Assembly: GCF_949628265.1 (NCBI RefSeq)
Contig: NC_088788.1
Coordinates: 6,882,001 to 6,946,000, forward strand
Reading direction: 5' to 3'
DNA: 64,000 nt
DNA from: Cloeon dipterum
Lineage: Eukaryota; Arthropoda; Insecta; Ephemeroptera; Baetidae
The position numbers and the translations under genes were made by a program. Below, piece after piece: positions 34,163-48,500 of this stretch. Numbering within the stretch: position 1 is the first letter of the stretch; every line of letters begins with the position of its first letter. Below the pieces are notes generated by a model, which saw only the letters and a list, made by a program, of their open reading frames with translations, made no database searches and had not been told where the DNA came from.

Positions 34163-36504
34163 TTAAAATTCGCTTCGCCTCGGCAAAAACAAATTTCGGC
34201 GCTTGAAAGCCTGAAGGAAATCGAAAATTGTTTCATCTTTAAGTTCCTTGCAAACAGAAGCGGTCAGACAGTTGCAGTAACTTGGGTCTGGTGGCATATC
34301 TTCTATTTGTAATCCTTCATCGATATTGTTACAGGAGATGCACCCGTAGCACATAAAAAAACTGACATTGGACAGATTTGGGATAAAAGCCATGGAGTTC
34401 TTAAACAGCTTGCACATGGCCGAGAAGAGGTGAAATTTTTCCTCTTCATAGTTGTTGACGGAAGGGCCAAGGGGTGTGCGGCCTACGTACTTAAACGTGA
34501 CCAGCTTGTGGAGGATTATTTCATTAGAGATGAGTTCGGGGACTTTTTCAATGTCTCTCCAGTCGAAACCGTTTCCAAACATCTCAAGTGTCTCCAGATC
34601 TGGGGCTGCCAAAATATTTGAGATATGGGCTTTTTTCGACCTGAGGAGAACAAACAAATTTGTAAAAACTCAAATTCGGACACTTTTTATCAGATAACTT
34701 ACTCGTCAGAGTCGTTTGGTTTCCAGTAAAGCTGCTTCAATTTTGCAAACTTAGAAATGATATTGGTGTCATCACCCACAATCACATTTTGCAGCTTCAG
34801 AACTTCCAAATTAGGACAGAGCTCGAATATTTGGTGGAATAGCACACCTTCCATCTCGGAGAGAACCAACGTTCGCAGATTTGCGCCGTATTGTGTCAAG
34901 AAAGGTTCTATTGCTGTTGATGAAGAGAGGAAGATGTGGAGGCTCTCTAATCTTGGAAATTGGAGCAAGTTTCTCCATTCTTTCTCCTCATTCATCTGAT
35001 CGACCTGAAATCAAGCATAAGTAATGATGGTTACAGTTACAAACAAATAAACAACTTAAATTTGATTGATCCAAGTCTCAATAAAAAATAGTTTAAGCGT
35101 TGAAAATATTTACCCGTAAGTGAGTTATTGAAGGAAACAAGAGGTGCATGCCTTTCACTCCATGAGCAGTTGTCAGGTGCTGCAGGCTTCTCCTGACCCT
35201 GCGTCGAATGGGGATCTTCTCTGTTAATTGTGTTCTAGATGTGTGGTCGGCCATTTGTTTGAACACTTTCAGGTTAGGCAGGCGTTCGATGCACAGGCGT
35301 TCAAACGATGATTTGTATTTGTATAATCTTTCGTTTGAAGGCATGAACACATTTTTTTCTTGAAAAAGGAGCACTCGTAGGTTGGAGAGGCTGTTTACAA
35401 GATGTTCTTCATTCTTGAGGTCAGCTAGTGAAATGGAAATCTTCTCAACTTGGACGTGTTGTAGGCTTGGCATTTTCTCTCTGCACAAAAACTTCAGGTC
35501 CGCCAATTGAATGCTGCATCCCAGCATTTCCAATTTCTTCAGATTTTTCAAATCTCGCAACAGGGAGATTTGAAATAGACGCTTTCTAGATATGATTCTG
35601 CTGAGGTCCATCCTCAATGACTCGACTTTCGGAGATTTTGATTCGATTAGTTCCATGACCTAGAATTTAAAGACATGACTAAGAGAGTTTCTATAAATAA
35701 ATTATTTTTATAATACCTTGCTGAACATGCGTATCCGTGTCTCGCTGCCGAGGGCGTAGCTCATCAGCGCCTGAAGGTCAATTTTGTTCGCTGGTAACAA
35801 ACTCTTAAAGGCCTCGTAGCGTCGATCGAATTCCTCGATGCTTTGGTGACCAGGGAGACACATCTGGCTTTCGAACCCTCTCATCAGGTGTTCTCGCAGC
35901 TTGTTTGCTATAATAAAATAAATATAAAATTTTACTTGCTTGCAGTTTTTAACATAATGGTGATTAGTGAAACAGAGTTGAAATATAATTAAAATTTAAT
36001 TTTTAACCTCTCTTTCTATATTCCCACTCAATGTTAAAATAATAAAATGTCGATACATGATGAGACACATAACCATACTAAACTTGCTAGCAGGTGAAGG
36101 CAAAATTTACCTTTTAGGTATTTATAAAAACGAAAAAAATACTCCTTCTTTAAACAAATTGGTTATTTAGTACCATTTTGACTGTCTTCAAATAAAATAA
36201 ACTAAGAGGATCTCCTTGGTTTTTTTTCTCCGAATTAATCTGTTTTAAATAAGAATAAAGTACGCAAGGCAAAAAAAAGATTACATTTCTCTGGCTAATA
36301 GAAATTTGAAGAGAAATAAAAATCATGTTTAATGTGTTTTAACCTAAACTTACGTAAGTTAGCGGTAACGAGCTGAGGGCCGTTGATCCTCCCATCGAGG
36401 ATGTTCTTCAGGACCTCTTTACAGGCCCGATCGAGTAAGCTCTGCAATTTGACCAGTCTCGCATCAGCGATTTGCAGCATCAGTCTTTCGATCATCACCT
36501 CCAT
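34163..36504 (-). CDS. LRR protein, subfamily 1, copy C (five exons)
   Basis: Exons (minus) 36504-36354, 35907-35717, 35659-35114, 35004-34703 and 34640-34163 encode 555 residues, phases 1,0,0,2. It is the most diverged of the A-D set: the start reads MEVMIERLMLQIADARL, exon 2 lacks the cysteine and proline seen in the others (SYALGSETRIR), exon 4 has a three-codon extension (KPNDSDE), and exon 5 is shorter. All indels in coding DNA are multiples of three and all splice sites hold, which argues that the gene is kept functional. Confidence 0.85.
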
Positions 36505-36564
36505 GATGTCTATATTGAACAATAATAGTCAGAAAAAAATTCAAGACACTATTTTTTGAATTAA

Positions 36565-36765
36565 AAAATATTTTCCAACGTTTCTACGGCGAATGGCTGG
36601 ACTGATTTTGGTTTTCAGCACGTCAAAAATTAGCAAATTAATTGAAGAATGCACAGTAGCTAGAATGAGTCTGAAATCGCAGCGGAAGTGCCTTAAAAGC
36701 GAAAGTCTACGGTGGCGCCATCTGTTGGCGGCTTCGAACACTTAGGGTTTATGCAACTCGTGAAT
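36565..36765. mobile_element. PAL element, half copy in the 5' flank of copy C
   Basis: One arm only, from TTTCTACGGCGAATGG through CTGATTTTGGTTTTCAG and GAGTCTGAAATCGCAGCGGA to CGGCTTCGAACACTTAGGGT. It sits about 60 bases upstream of exon 1 of copy C, where A and B have other sequence. Confidence 0.8.
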
Positions 36766-37249
36766 TAGACAAATAAAATTTGGGTGTTTGTTAAGTGTGC
36801 AAAGGTGGCGCCGGGGGCCGCTGATTCGCATGTCGGCGCCCTCTGGCCCCGCACTTAGAGGTTCTTATGTATACGCTTTAACCTTAATATTGCTAATTTT
36901 CCATGTCCACCTGCGGATCAGCGACCGGCGGCGCCACCCTCACATTAAGCGATGCGAAATTGTACCGCGACCATACAGGACGAGTAAAATTTCACTGTCT
37001 CCACCGACCTATTTTTAAAAGGGAGCACTCCTGCGAGGTTAACAATTTACATAAAATTGTTATTTACCTGACGAAAAATAGCTATAATATTTAAAGTTAA
37101 GTAAAAATTTGAAAATTCACGAATTTTTAAGGGTTTCAGGGGGGCGGGACTAAACAGAGGGACAGGGACGGGATTATTTTTTCTGGGACGGGACCAAAAT
37201 CCCATCCCGGTTCCCCTCTCTAATCCCGATGGACGCTCTACTTCCAAGG
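36766..37249. other. Non-homologous insert upstream of copy C
   Basis: Absent from the A and B upstream blocks. It includes GC-rich words (GGTGGCGCCGGGGGCCGC) and a G-rich tract near 37137-37210. No convincing gene. Together with the PAL half copy it separates exon 1 of C from the conserved upstream block. Confidence 0.5.
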
Positions 37250-38050
37250 CAATGGTCGGAAAAAATAAATAAATAAATAATAATGTAAACTGCAGGGGGA
37301 AAATTGGCCTGTGCCCCTCTGGCCGTCAACCACTGTCCAGTTTTACTATTAAAAATGGGTCTCAGCTGGAAAAATATTCCTTACACTCAACTAACCGCCT
37401 CCGCCGGCCGAAAATCCGGCGGATTCAGACCGGCGCCAGAGACCTAAATACCGACTAATTTCCAAAATATTCACTTTGGATAAAATATTGAACTTTTTAA
37501 GCTTAAAAGACTTACTTAATTATAGGAGAGGGTTGAAAAGGTCGATGTTTTGTGAGCTGTTAACGCAGTGTGATGTGTGATGCACGTGAGCAAAGTCAAA
37601 CGCCAGCTGTGACCGCCAAGACACGCGCCTTTTTCCCTTTTACCTGTCGTTTTGTGAGGGCCGAGAGGGGGAGAGGGTGCTTTCGTCCCTTTAACTCAAC
37701 CACATACCTTTCCGGTCAGGAGAGTCCTCTGAGGGAAACTGCGACAAGTGGTTTGTAGCGGCAGTCTTTCAAATATATAAATATTTAATGTTTTTTTTTT
37801 CTTGAGAAAAGTTACCGTAAATTTGTCAAGTTGATATCGTGGTTAATTCCGCTCGATAATATTCTCGTGGTCCAATCGCGTGAATTTGGCCAATATTTTT
37901 TCCGGTCATGCCATCCTGCGCCAATAAATAATTATCTTTTATGGAATTTTTGGACAATTATATTGTTACCCCAAATTGAATTATTGTTTTCGTGAATATT
38001 TGTCGATTCACGAAGAATGACTTGGAATGACATCTGACGGCGCAGTGTTG
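37250..38050 (-). promoter_or_regulatory. Upstream block of copy C, diverged
   Basis: Recognisably the same as the blocks upstream of A and B, including the AATTAA|GTAAGT donor context near 37514. It has many substitutions and a short insertion (GGCGCCAGAGA) and stands about 700 bases further from exon 1. Confidence 0.5.
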
Positions 38051-39555
38051 TTGTCACTCTTCAATGATAAACGTATACAATAAAAAGGTTTAAGAAATGA
38101 AACACAATCATGTACGCATTGATTCAATAATTTAAGGTACTTTTTATTGGTCAAATATATTTATAATATACACGTTTTTGACCGTTTTAATTCTCTCTCA
38201 ACACACACAGAAGATTTAGAATGACATATTACTGCATCACATTCAGAGTAAATTTCATATCAAAAGAAGGAATTTTGCTTTAAGCGTGAGAAAAGCGAAA
38301 ATTACGAAGCGAAAGGCCAAATATTGGAGATTTCAATAAGACAAAAAAAAAAATATTTTTACTTTTATATGAGCATTTTTTAAAATTCACATATAGCTGC
38401 CTGCACTGACCTTACAATTAGTAACATTAAAAAATTTGAACTTACACGTGAGGAATTAATTTCTGCTGTTACACATTTAAGACGAAAATCAAACTTAGAA
38501 TATAGTGATGATGAGTTTAAAAAAATGTGAGAGATATGGAATGTAAATAAAATGCTTTTCACGATCACGATATAATCAATTAATTATATACGTTTCTGTG
38601 TTGTGAAAGTCTGTGGTGTTCAAAGCCCCCAAAAGATGACAGCACCGTCAATTTGCCTGTATTTAAATTTAAGACACGTTTTTCAATATTTCTAATAGTC
38701 GGCCTGTCAATGCAGATATCAACCATTATTCTAAGTTTAGTATTTTCTGTCGTTTCAATTTTCCACAAGAGCAAAAAATTAAAAACATACTGAGAGGGAG
38801 TTTTATTAAATTAAATTTACGAAATGGCATATTGTTAGCTCTGCACGGATTTACTCTGGATAGATTTTTTAATTACTAACAGGCAAAACGTTCACCACTA
38901 AGACGGGCCTTCAAACTTTTATTTAAAAAATTATTTTGCATGTTTTCAGCATCCATGATAAAAGATATTTAATTTAGAAAGCAGACGAAAGGGCAAAAAT
39001 GGGTCTTAAAGTTTGCAAAAAGACGGTGATGCCATCTGGCAGAGGCTACAAACAAAAATACACTATTATCGAATTTAAATCCTCTTCAATTTTCTCTTTT
39101 TAAATAAATAGCATTTACAATGTCAATTTTTCTCCAACGATCAAACACAAGGCGGAAAAGAGGCGAGATTAATTTGCTCTTTTTACGGGATATGAAAAAA
39201 TAATTCTTCAAATTTCATAAATAACGAAAAATGAAAAACAACTCCACACTTTAAATGTTTAATTCTCAAAATTAGTTTTTTATCCCATTTAAATTCGAAT
39301 TTTTGGGGAAAAATCAGAATTTGGTAAGTTGCTGGATATTTTTTCAGCATTTTCAGCAACATCAAATAAAAAAAGTCCAAACCCCCTACCAGAATTAGAA
39401 TTATTACATACCTTTTATGTATGTTTTAACCGAAAAAAAATAAAAACTTAACTGAAAATTAAGGAGGAACAAAAAATTAAAAAAAAAATGATGAACTCCA
39501 GTTTTTTTTTGTACAATTTAAAATATGCTTACAAAACAAAGAGGTGAAATTGTTT
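38051..39555. other. Intergenic DNA between copy C and the exchanger gene
   Basis: AT-rich. One plus-strand frame at about 38393-38530 looks coding (KKFELTREELISAV, HLRRKSNLEYSDDEFKKM, stop) but is isolated, so it may be a relic. Nothing else is supported. The exchanger 3' UTR probably lies in its right part. Confidence 0.4.
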
Positions 39556-42500
39556 TTAGAAGTGGACCTTGATGATGTTGTAAGCCTGGAGGGAGGAGAG
39601 GGTGACGTAGAGGAACCAGAGTCCGACGAGGCAGCAGACGCTGAAGACGCGAGGCCAGAAGGGTCCGCCGAGCTCAGCCTTGCCGAAGATGGAGAGCTGC
39701 CGGCGGAGCATGAGCAGCAGGATGGCCAACAGCGCCACCATCGTGAAGATGCAAACGCTGAAGCCCAGGCCTGCCGAGGGCACTTTGAAGACGGTGCCGT
39801 TGGCCGCGTGGTACAGCGCCGCCATCATCCACGGCAGCCCCAGGCCGAGGAACACGTTCACGGAGTTGCTGCCCGTGATGTTGCCGATGGCGTTGTCCGC
39901 GTGCTTCTCCTGCACCGCCGCCGCCTTGCTCGCGAATGTGTCTGGCAACGAAGTTCCCATCGCCACTAGCGTAATTGCTGTGAAAAAAAGTAATTTGAAA
40001 TATTAAAAAAATGGGAGTTAGATAAATTTAATTTAAAGTCCTACACATTTTTTAAGGTATTTTCATTTCATTTATTACAAAATTCACTCACGTATTGATC
40101 CCCAAATACTAATAAGCGTGCCGTGACGATTTTTTTCAAGTTAAGAAAAGCAAGAAAAGTGGATTCCTATGAAAATCATTGCCAAAAACAGGAATTTTGG
40201 CACCAAATGAAGCAAATTAAAAAAATCAGAAGAAAAGGGGCATTTGGCGCATAAAAATTTGGGGCTTTTGGGCTGGTAGGGACGCACGGGGACCATTTAA
40301 AGGTCCATTGGACGGAGAAATTTACCACAAGTCCAACGAATATTGTTTTTCCACTTTACAACCCATAGTAGACGAGTTATTAATTTTTAAAGCCCGAAAA
40401 ACATGATTTGGACATTAAAAATTGAATTGTTTTGGGCCCAGTGGGGGGCCTATGGGCCCAAGGCCGATGATTCCGGCACCAGACGATGACCATTGGTTGG
40501 GCACTTCCCCCCATGTGCGGTTTTCCAAAATCGGACCATTTTTAGAAATACTGCGATTTTTTAAAGGTCTGAATTTTGGACAAATTTAAAAGAATTCTTC
40601 CCGAACCCAAATTTTTCCAGATACGACGTTTATCAACCTTGTTTAATAATATACTGTGTTTTTTTCAATCGGCTACACGTAAAAAAATTAAAAATGTACC
40701 TGTTACGCTGTCCTCGAGTCCGACCAAGCAGCCGAAAATGGAAGCCAAATCGCCAACGACGGCCGTGATGACCCCGATCATGGCAAGTGACACAAAAAAG
40801 CACGGCCAGCCGCCGAGCAGGCTGGGTGGAGGAATTAAGGAGAAAATCACCTGCCGAGAAATCAATTAAATATTAACTGATTTTTTTAAGATAAAAACTG
40901 CACCTTCCAGCCGAAGGTGAGGAAGTGCATGAGGTAGTCAATGTTTGTGGCGTTCTCCAGGTCGCCGCCGTTCACGTTCATCGCGTCCCTCATCTGGCAA
41001 GCCCAAGTGTCCTGGTGCGTCCGCATTGCGTCCATATTCGCGTTCGTCATTTTCATCAGATGGTCCGTGATGCTATTGTAGGCTGGAATTTTTTTATTTA
41101 ATTTTTAAAAAAATTACTTTAATAAATTGAACAAAAATCATTTAATGGTTTTGCAATTTTGCTACAAATTTTAATATGTTTATCTATTTTACTAGAAAAT
41201 TTAAATTACATTCAGCGTATTAGCGTATTTACAACTGATTAATTTAAAATAATGCTTCTACATGTGTCCTCTAAGGTGAGCAAAATATTTTGGTAATATA
41301 TTATTTAATAAAGATATTACGGACAATATTATAATAAAATTATCTATTGAAATTGAGTGTTTAATTAATGCTTATACCGTCATCATTGGTGATGGTGACT
41401 GCCAATCTGGCGATGTGGCCCAATTTTGCGCCACCCATCGGCTCGAATAGCTCCACTTCAAAGTGCTCGTCTTTTTCTGGCTCCATGTCATCAATGATGG
41501 GAATCTCAAGCATGCGTTCAGTCTAAAAAAATTAATAAAAATACATCAAATTATGACAAAATCAAGTACATTTTCCAGTAATTTCAATCAACAAATTAAA
41601 AGATTATTTTTAGGCTACAACAACTCTAAATGAGTAAACAAAAATTAAAAATTTAATCTAACAATTAATTCCAGTTAATCTGATTGCAGAGTAAATTATT
41701 GATTTGAATATGTTAGCTAAATAAATTCTTAAAAACATTAAAACTCATTTTTTATTAGTTTTTATACCTCTGTGTGCTGGAAAGTGAGTATTCCTTCTCC
41801 TCCTATGAAATCTTTGCCGCTGAAGGCCGACTTGTCTTTGGTCCTCCACTTGACGGACACCTCGCCGTCCGCGCCGCCCGTCCGCACCACCGGAATCCTG
41901 GCCATGCCGATACTCTCCTGGACCAAAATTCCGCGCTTGCTGAACGACAAAACTCCAGGCTCTGCACAAATTAAATTTTTTAAGTAGAATTTGATTCATT
42001 AATACCAACTGCATACCGTCGTCGTTTAAAATCGTGATTTCCATGATGGACATGTGTCCCAGCTGCACGTTCGTGTTGTCCTCGGAAGGGATCAAGCTGA
42101 GCTTCAGGAAAAACTCCTCGTCTGGCTCCCATTGGTTGTCGTCTACGATTTCAATCTCAACCTGATGCAATTAATTTTGTTAAAAATTATTTTATTTTGG
42201 TTTCCTAAATATTAGTGTTTAATTTATTACAATTTAAAATATTTTAACGATTTTGCGATGGAAATAATTCTACAAATTACCTTACTAAATTATTTATTTG
42301 AACTAAATTCACCAATATCAAATTTAAAAATTTTGTTTCTTCAGTTTTTAGAACGTTTTTAAGTATTATTAGATATCCCCATTTAATTTTTTATTCTGCA
42401 GGCAAAAAATAAATAAACCAAAAGTTAAAACCAGACAAAAAATTAAAATGAAAAATTAAACCACGAATTATTATGAAAAATCCTTTAAAAAATAAGACAT

Positions 42501-45500
42501 TTTAATATTTTCCAGTTAAATAACAGTCCCATTTTTTTATTTCATTAAATCTGACCTTTTTCTGCAGTTCTTTGGGCTCAAAAGTGATGATTTGGTCTAC
42601 TGGAATGTAGTCCTCGATTTCCACTGCTGTGCCGTCGATGCTCTCAATTCTGCAGGCCATCAAAAATTAATTAATTTGCCGCGGTTGCCATGTTGTTGTT
42701 GCTACACGCCATCACATACCTGACTTTGGCCATTTCCTCGATGTTTCCGTGCCTGCTGATGGTGATCGGGAATTTTCCAATGTTTTCTGCCACGGCGCAG
42801 GTGGTCGCGTGAAACTCGATGACGGCGTTGCTCATGTCAGTCTCGGGCACGGGGCCCAGGTTCGGCGCCTCAGGGTGCTCGTTGATTGTGTCGTATACCT
42901 GAAGGGAATCATCAATTGCAGTCGGGAATTGCGGGATTTTTTGTCGATTATTTTACTGCTGCACAGCCCACATGCGGATTAATCAGGATTTGGGAATTTC
43001 AGTTTTGTTAATATAATTTAAAGAATCGATATGTTTTTTTAAATTAATAGCGTGGAAGAATATTAGGTTGAAATTATATTAATTATAAATTCATTCATGG
43101 AAGTTAATTCACATGAAAAGCAGAGAAAAAAATTTAAAAGATGATAGAAATTCAACAAAACCAAAAGAAATAACAAAAATCAAATAAATAAATTAAAATA
43201 TTTCTGGGCAGTATTTTTCAAGTGTACAACTGCTTGGCAGAGGTTGGCGGATTTGCCTCAAAATTTGGTAGCATGAAGCCCCAAATTCTGAGGCAACGAA
43301 AACGAAACACAACCCCATTAGAGGTTCCAACCCCTATAACTTCCTCGGATCTGCGGGGTGGTGTTTGAAAAAGTCGTGTGCCAGGGTGATGCTACAGACC
43401 ACAACCAAAAAAGATTCAATTTGGCTTGACGATAAATTCTTTAGAATTGTTTCTTCCCGGGGTCACTTCCAGTAAATCCAGGAAAATCCAATTCAAATAT
43501 TTTTGCTCAAAATGTAGCCCAACTAAGTGGGCTAAACAAATATCAAACAATTGGAGTGATGTATTCAGCTCATTAATTTTTAAATAATTAAAAACGTGGA
43601 TTTTCGCAACTTGATAAAATTAAATTTGAGCTAAAATCTTTATTTTTTCTCGGTTTTTGACTTAAACCTCACAAAATCTATACTAACGAATCCAAAATCG
43701 ACCGATTTCACTTCTAATTTTGGGGTTAAATTCACCCTCGTGCATCGTTAGGTGAGTTTTTGGGAGAACGTTGGGTTGAGTCACAGAAAAGCGAGATTGG
43801 TGTCTAATTATAAGCAACCAAACATAAAAATAAAGGATGATACTACGTTTTTAAAACCGATTTGGTGATTTCAACAAAGTCTTCACTAATTTTTACCAAT
43901 GTCTTACATTATCAACTTTGTCTTCCCGTCCTTTTCAAAAAAATTATGAAATAATTTATTATTGCTGGAACTTTCCATCAAATAAATTAGAAAAAAGCCA
44001 AATAACGCAACTGAAATTCCCAAATAAGTCGAGAGCGGTTAGTGGAAGAAAAACAAAACGAATTTTGAATTAAAAAAGCGCCTCATTTTGTTAAATCTGC
44101 ACCAACAGAGAAGCATGAAAATAAAATATCAATGATAAAAATTTGGTCAAAGAGTGAAAATGGAAAGCGGATGTGTGACGCAGATCCTGAAATGCTCACC
44201 AGTTGCAACCTGGAATCCAATTTCTGCGAGCCGCGAAATTTTAGAAACAGACAGAGATTTGAAATGATTAATCAGCCACAATAAATCCTTTTGTCCGAAA
44301 CACATGCTCTAGAACCACATGCACCTCTATTATACAGCTTTCACCGAAACTAGACTAAAAATGGTCAATAAAATCCCTGAATTTGTGCGGTGAAAGAGGC
44401 GGGAAATTTACCTCTTTGAGCTTTTTGGTCAGTTTGAGCTGCGTTTTCCTGCCTCCGGACAAGTTCCTCACGGCGCCGATGCGGTACCACATCTTCGAGT
44501 GGGGCTGCGAGTCGACCAATCTGACTCAAACAAAAGTTGAAGATTATTTTTTTAATGAACGGATGAATGATTGATTTACTTTTGGGCGGCGAGCAGAGCT
44601 GCGTCCTCGTCTGACAGGCCCGGATACCTTTTCACCTCCTTCACAAACGCCACCAACGCGTCTTTTTCTAGGACGCCGTTCTTGAAGAAGCCCCTCTTTG
44701 AGATCATTTTGTCCCCTGTTGGTTTGAAAAAGTGAAAATACTGGCACGACATTCTATTTAATGCCTGGGTAGAGATAAAGTTCCAAATTCATTCCCAACT
44801 GTTGATTATCAAACACTGGAATACAATTTTTTTTACATATAATTACAATTAAGTTAGCAAGCTTTAGGTTAATATTATTGTAAAAAGTCTAAGTTTTATT
44901 TTTAATATAAAAACATTCATTATAAATGTAACTAGGCTGTGAAATTTTTCCCCTTAGATTTTTGTGATGCACCTTACAGATTTTTGCCTTACGAGATTGA
45001 GTTACAAAAAGGGTACATTTTCCCCAGAGAGGAAAAATGACCAATGTATCGATTATTGTTATTTTTATAATATAGTTTATCAAATTTCAACGAAAATAAT
45101 ATGAATAAATCAAATTTTAAAACTTCAGTCATTTTTCAGCCCTCATTTTACCACAAAATGTTAAATGGTGAAATTTTGACCATAGATTTAATTATTTTCA
45201 AGGTTTTAATCAATTTAAAATTCAACAAATTACACCAAAAACTGAAATTAAGCACCACCTGTTTAAGAATTTTATTTTGTGAGTGTTTTAGGAATGAGAC
45301 AGCTAGAAATCCTTTTAAATCATACACATTTGGCTTCAAAAAATCCAAGTTATAAAAAATCCCGCCTTTGAAATAAATAATCGGAGATAATTTGATGAGA
45401 GATTAAACAAATCACAATTTAAAATTAAAAAGCATCTTTGACAAAGTTTCTGAGCCCACAAATCGGTTCTTGAGGGTCGAATTAGGTAAAATGGATATTT

Positions 45501-48500
45501 GTTCCGACCACAATGTGCAGAGCTATGTGCGTAGCACAAGTAGAACTTATTTTACCGCCAAAAACATGAATTCATATATTGTTTTGGCGGGAAAAAAGTT
45601 CGCACGTTGCGCTGGACTTTTTGGTCGGAAAAAAATATCCACTTCGACCCTCAAGAATCGATTGGTGAGCTCAGAAACTTCGTCATAAAGACGATCTTTA
45701 AGCAAATTTCACAGCCCTAAAAAGTAAAAATCCACCACCAATATATTATGAATTAAAACACAATCTGATAGAAACACCTGACACCATAAGTTATTAGTCG
45801 GAGGTGGGATGCGTTGGTTGGGTGTGCTCTCTACTCCAATTTGCAGCTAAGAGGGGTTTAAGAAAGGTGGTGCACGCGCAGCGGAGTGTTTGTGCTTCGC
45901 CCCGGCAGCGCGCGCTAAGGGTGCAAGCCCAGTCGCCGCATGCCGCGTCAGGGGGTGCAACAACAACTGCAGGCGTCCCCGAGTGAATACGAACCCTCGC
46001 CCATACCGTCTGGCTGCTCCAACTCGATTTGCTTTTGACCCGGCTCGCGGGTCACGCCGCAGATGAATCCGCGGTCCGTGGCGAACGCCACAATCACCAG
46101 CAGCGGGAACAGCATGAACGTGACCACCGCCTCCCACACAGCCACCTCCCCTGGAGACGTGACCGCCACGACCACCAGCAGCCAGATGTACGCCAGCAGG
46201 CTGAACACCGTTGTTACGCCGAACACCTGAAGAATGAGAGAATAAAAATTCATGAAAGTTGATCGAAAAAGGGCGAAAATTGAAATTTAATTGAATTGTG
46301 TAATGCAATAAAAGCAGTTGATCAATAAAAATGTGTTTAAAAATTATAAAAAGCGCGGAACGGTGGTCGCTTATTATCAAAGTTGTATCTATGGGGTTGA
46401 AAAGGGATGGGGGTAAGCACCACTTAAACATTTTAGCTGGATAGTGGAGGTTGATACGAGTCTAATAGTGGGTAGTTTTTGCAATTCTGATGGTTAGAAC
46501 CCGAGATTTGGAGTTGCAAAAAAGACGAAATTTGAATATTTCCTATTTTTTCGTGTTTTTGGTATTTTTCGCGCCTCCAAATCTTGAGTTCTAAGTATCA
46601 CAATTGCAAAAACTACCCTTCGTTGGACTCGTCTCAACCCCCTCTGAGTAGCTAAAGGGTTTGAAGGTGTTTGCTCTCCACCCTTAAGTTGCCATGCTGC
46701 TTGAAAGACGCCACAGTGAGCGGCGCCAGGAACGGTGGTCGCTTTTTATCAAAATTGGATCAATGGGGATGAAAGGGGATGGGGGTAATCACCCCTTAAA
46801 CACTTCAGTTGCTCAGAGGAGGTTGATACGAGTCTAACAGTGGGTAGTTTTTACAATTCTGATAGTTAGAACCCGAGATTTGGAGTTGCAAAAATGACGA
46901 AATTTGAATATTTCCTATTTTTTCGTGTTTTTGGTATTTTTTGCGCCTCCAAATCTCGAGTTCTAAGCATCAAAATTGCAAAAACTATCCATCGTTGGAC
47001 TCCTTTCTATCTCATCTGAGTAGCTGAAAGGTGTAGGGGTGTTTGCTCTCCACCCTTAAGTTGCCATGCGGCTTGAAAGACGCCACAGTGAGCGACACCA
47101 GGAACGGTGGTCGCTTTTTATCAAATTTGGATTAATGGGGATGAAAGGGGATGGAGGTAAGCACCCCTTAAAAACTTTAGCTAGACAGTGGAGGTCAAAA
47201 TGAGTCTGTCAGTGGGTAGTTCTTGCAATTCTGACGATTAGAAGCCGAGATTTGGAGATGCAAAAATAACAAATTTTGAATATTCAGTTTTTTACGTGTT
47301 TTAGTTATTTTTTGCGCCTCCAAATCTCGAGTTCTAGGCATCCAAATTGCGAAAATTATCCCCCGTTGGACTCGTCTCAACCTTCTCTGAGTAACCGAAG
47401 GGTTTAGGGGTGTTTACTCTCAACCCTTAATTTTCCATACGGCTTTTACGACGCGACAGTGAGCGGCGTCAGGAACGGTGGTCGCTTTTTATCAAAATTG
47501 GATTAATGGGGATGAAGGGGAATGGGTGTATGCACCTCCTAAACCCTTCAGCTGGTCAGAGGAGGTCGAGTCGAGTCTAATAGTGGGTAGTTTTCGCAAT
47601 TCTGATTGTTAGAACCCGAGATTTAAAGGTCCAAAAAGCACAGAAAATCGAATATGTCATGTTTTTGTTGGAAATTCCGTAATCTAAATATAACAACGCT
47701 GAAATTTTCAGCCTACTTTTTTGCTGCGGGGAATAATTATTACTATTATATAATTCAAAAAGGTAAAACTGGAAAAATCTGAACAGTTGAAAATCCTGTT
47801 CCGGTTAAAATATTTCTAGTTCCGTACAAAAACCGGAAAAGGACCTGATTCCGATTTCCAGTCTTGCTATTTTTTGCACGAAGATTCGTTGCGCGATTTA
47901 ACATATTAATTTTTCAAACTTAAAGTGGTTTTTTTAATTTAAATTAACTGATGTTTTCATCTGTAAATAAAATTCCCCACACGCATGTAAATACGAACAA
48001 AAAGTTGCACGCGCCAGCAAAAGCGGCCGACGTGGAAATAATGCAGAATAGGGTTTTGAACGCGCAACGCGTCCCAGCGGATTGCGAAAAGCACACATAT
48101 AGGGAGTGAACTCAATTAACCTTTATCATGCGGATGCTCCTGGTCTCGCCCTCGGGGATGCCGCCGACGCACACGGCCGAGATTATCAGCAGGTTGAACG
48201 CGGCCGAGCCAACGATCGTGCCGGGGCCCAACTCGCCCGCCTCGAAGTTCTTCCCGATGATTTCGATGCACGACAGCAAAATCTCCGGCGCCGACGAGCC
48301 CAGTGCCATCAGCGTCAGGTTTGCCACTGTGTCGTTCCATATTCGAACCTTGAATCAAAATAAAACGAACAAACTGAATCAGCTGAACAACAATAAGCGC
48401 GTGGAAATTAATTTCGGAAATAAATTAATTAAAAAGGGCGATTATTTTAGAAAGCCCTTGGACATGAACAAATAGATTTTTCAGTTTTAGCTTGTAATTA

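Noticed and set aside
39544..39969. 141-residue acidic plus-strand frame
   Set aside because: Antisense shadow of the last exchanger exon, whose minus-strand reading has unmistakable NCX motifs.
45847..46431. 194-residue minus-strand frame overlapping CALX exon 3
   Set aside because: Out of frame with the conserved transmembrane sequence at 45995-46226. Its C-terminal half is an alternate frame of a GC-rich exon.
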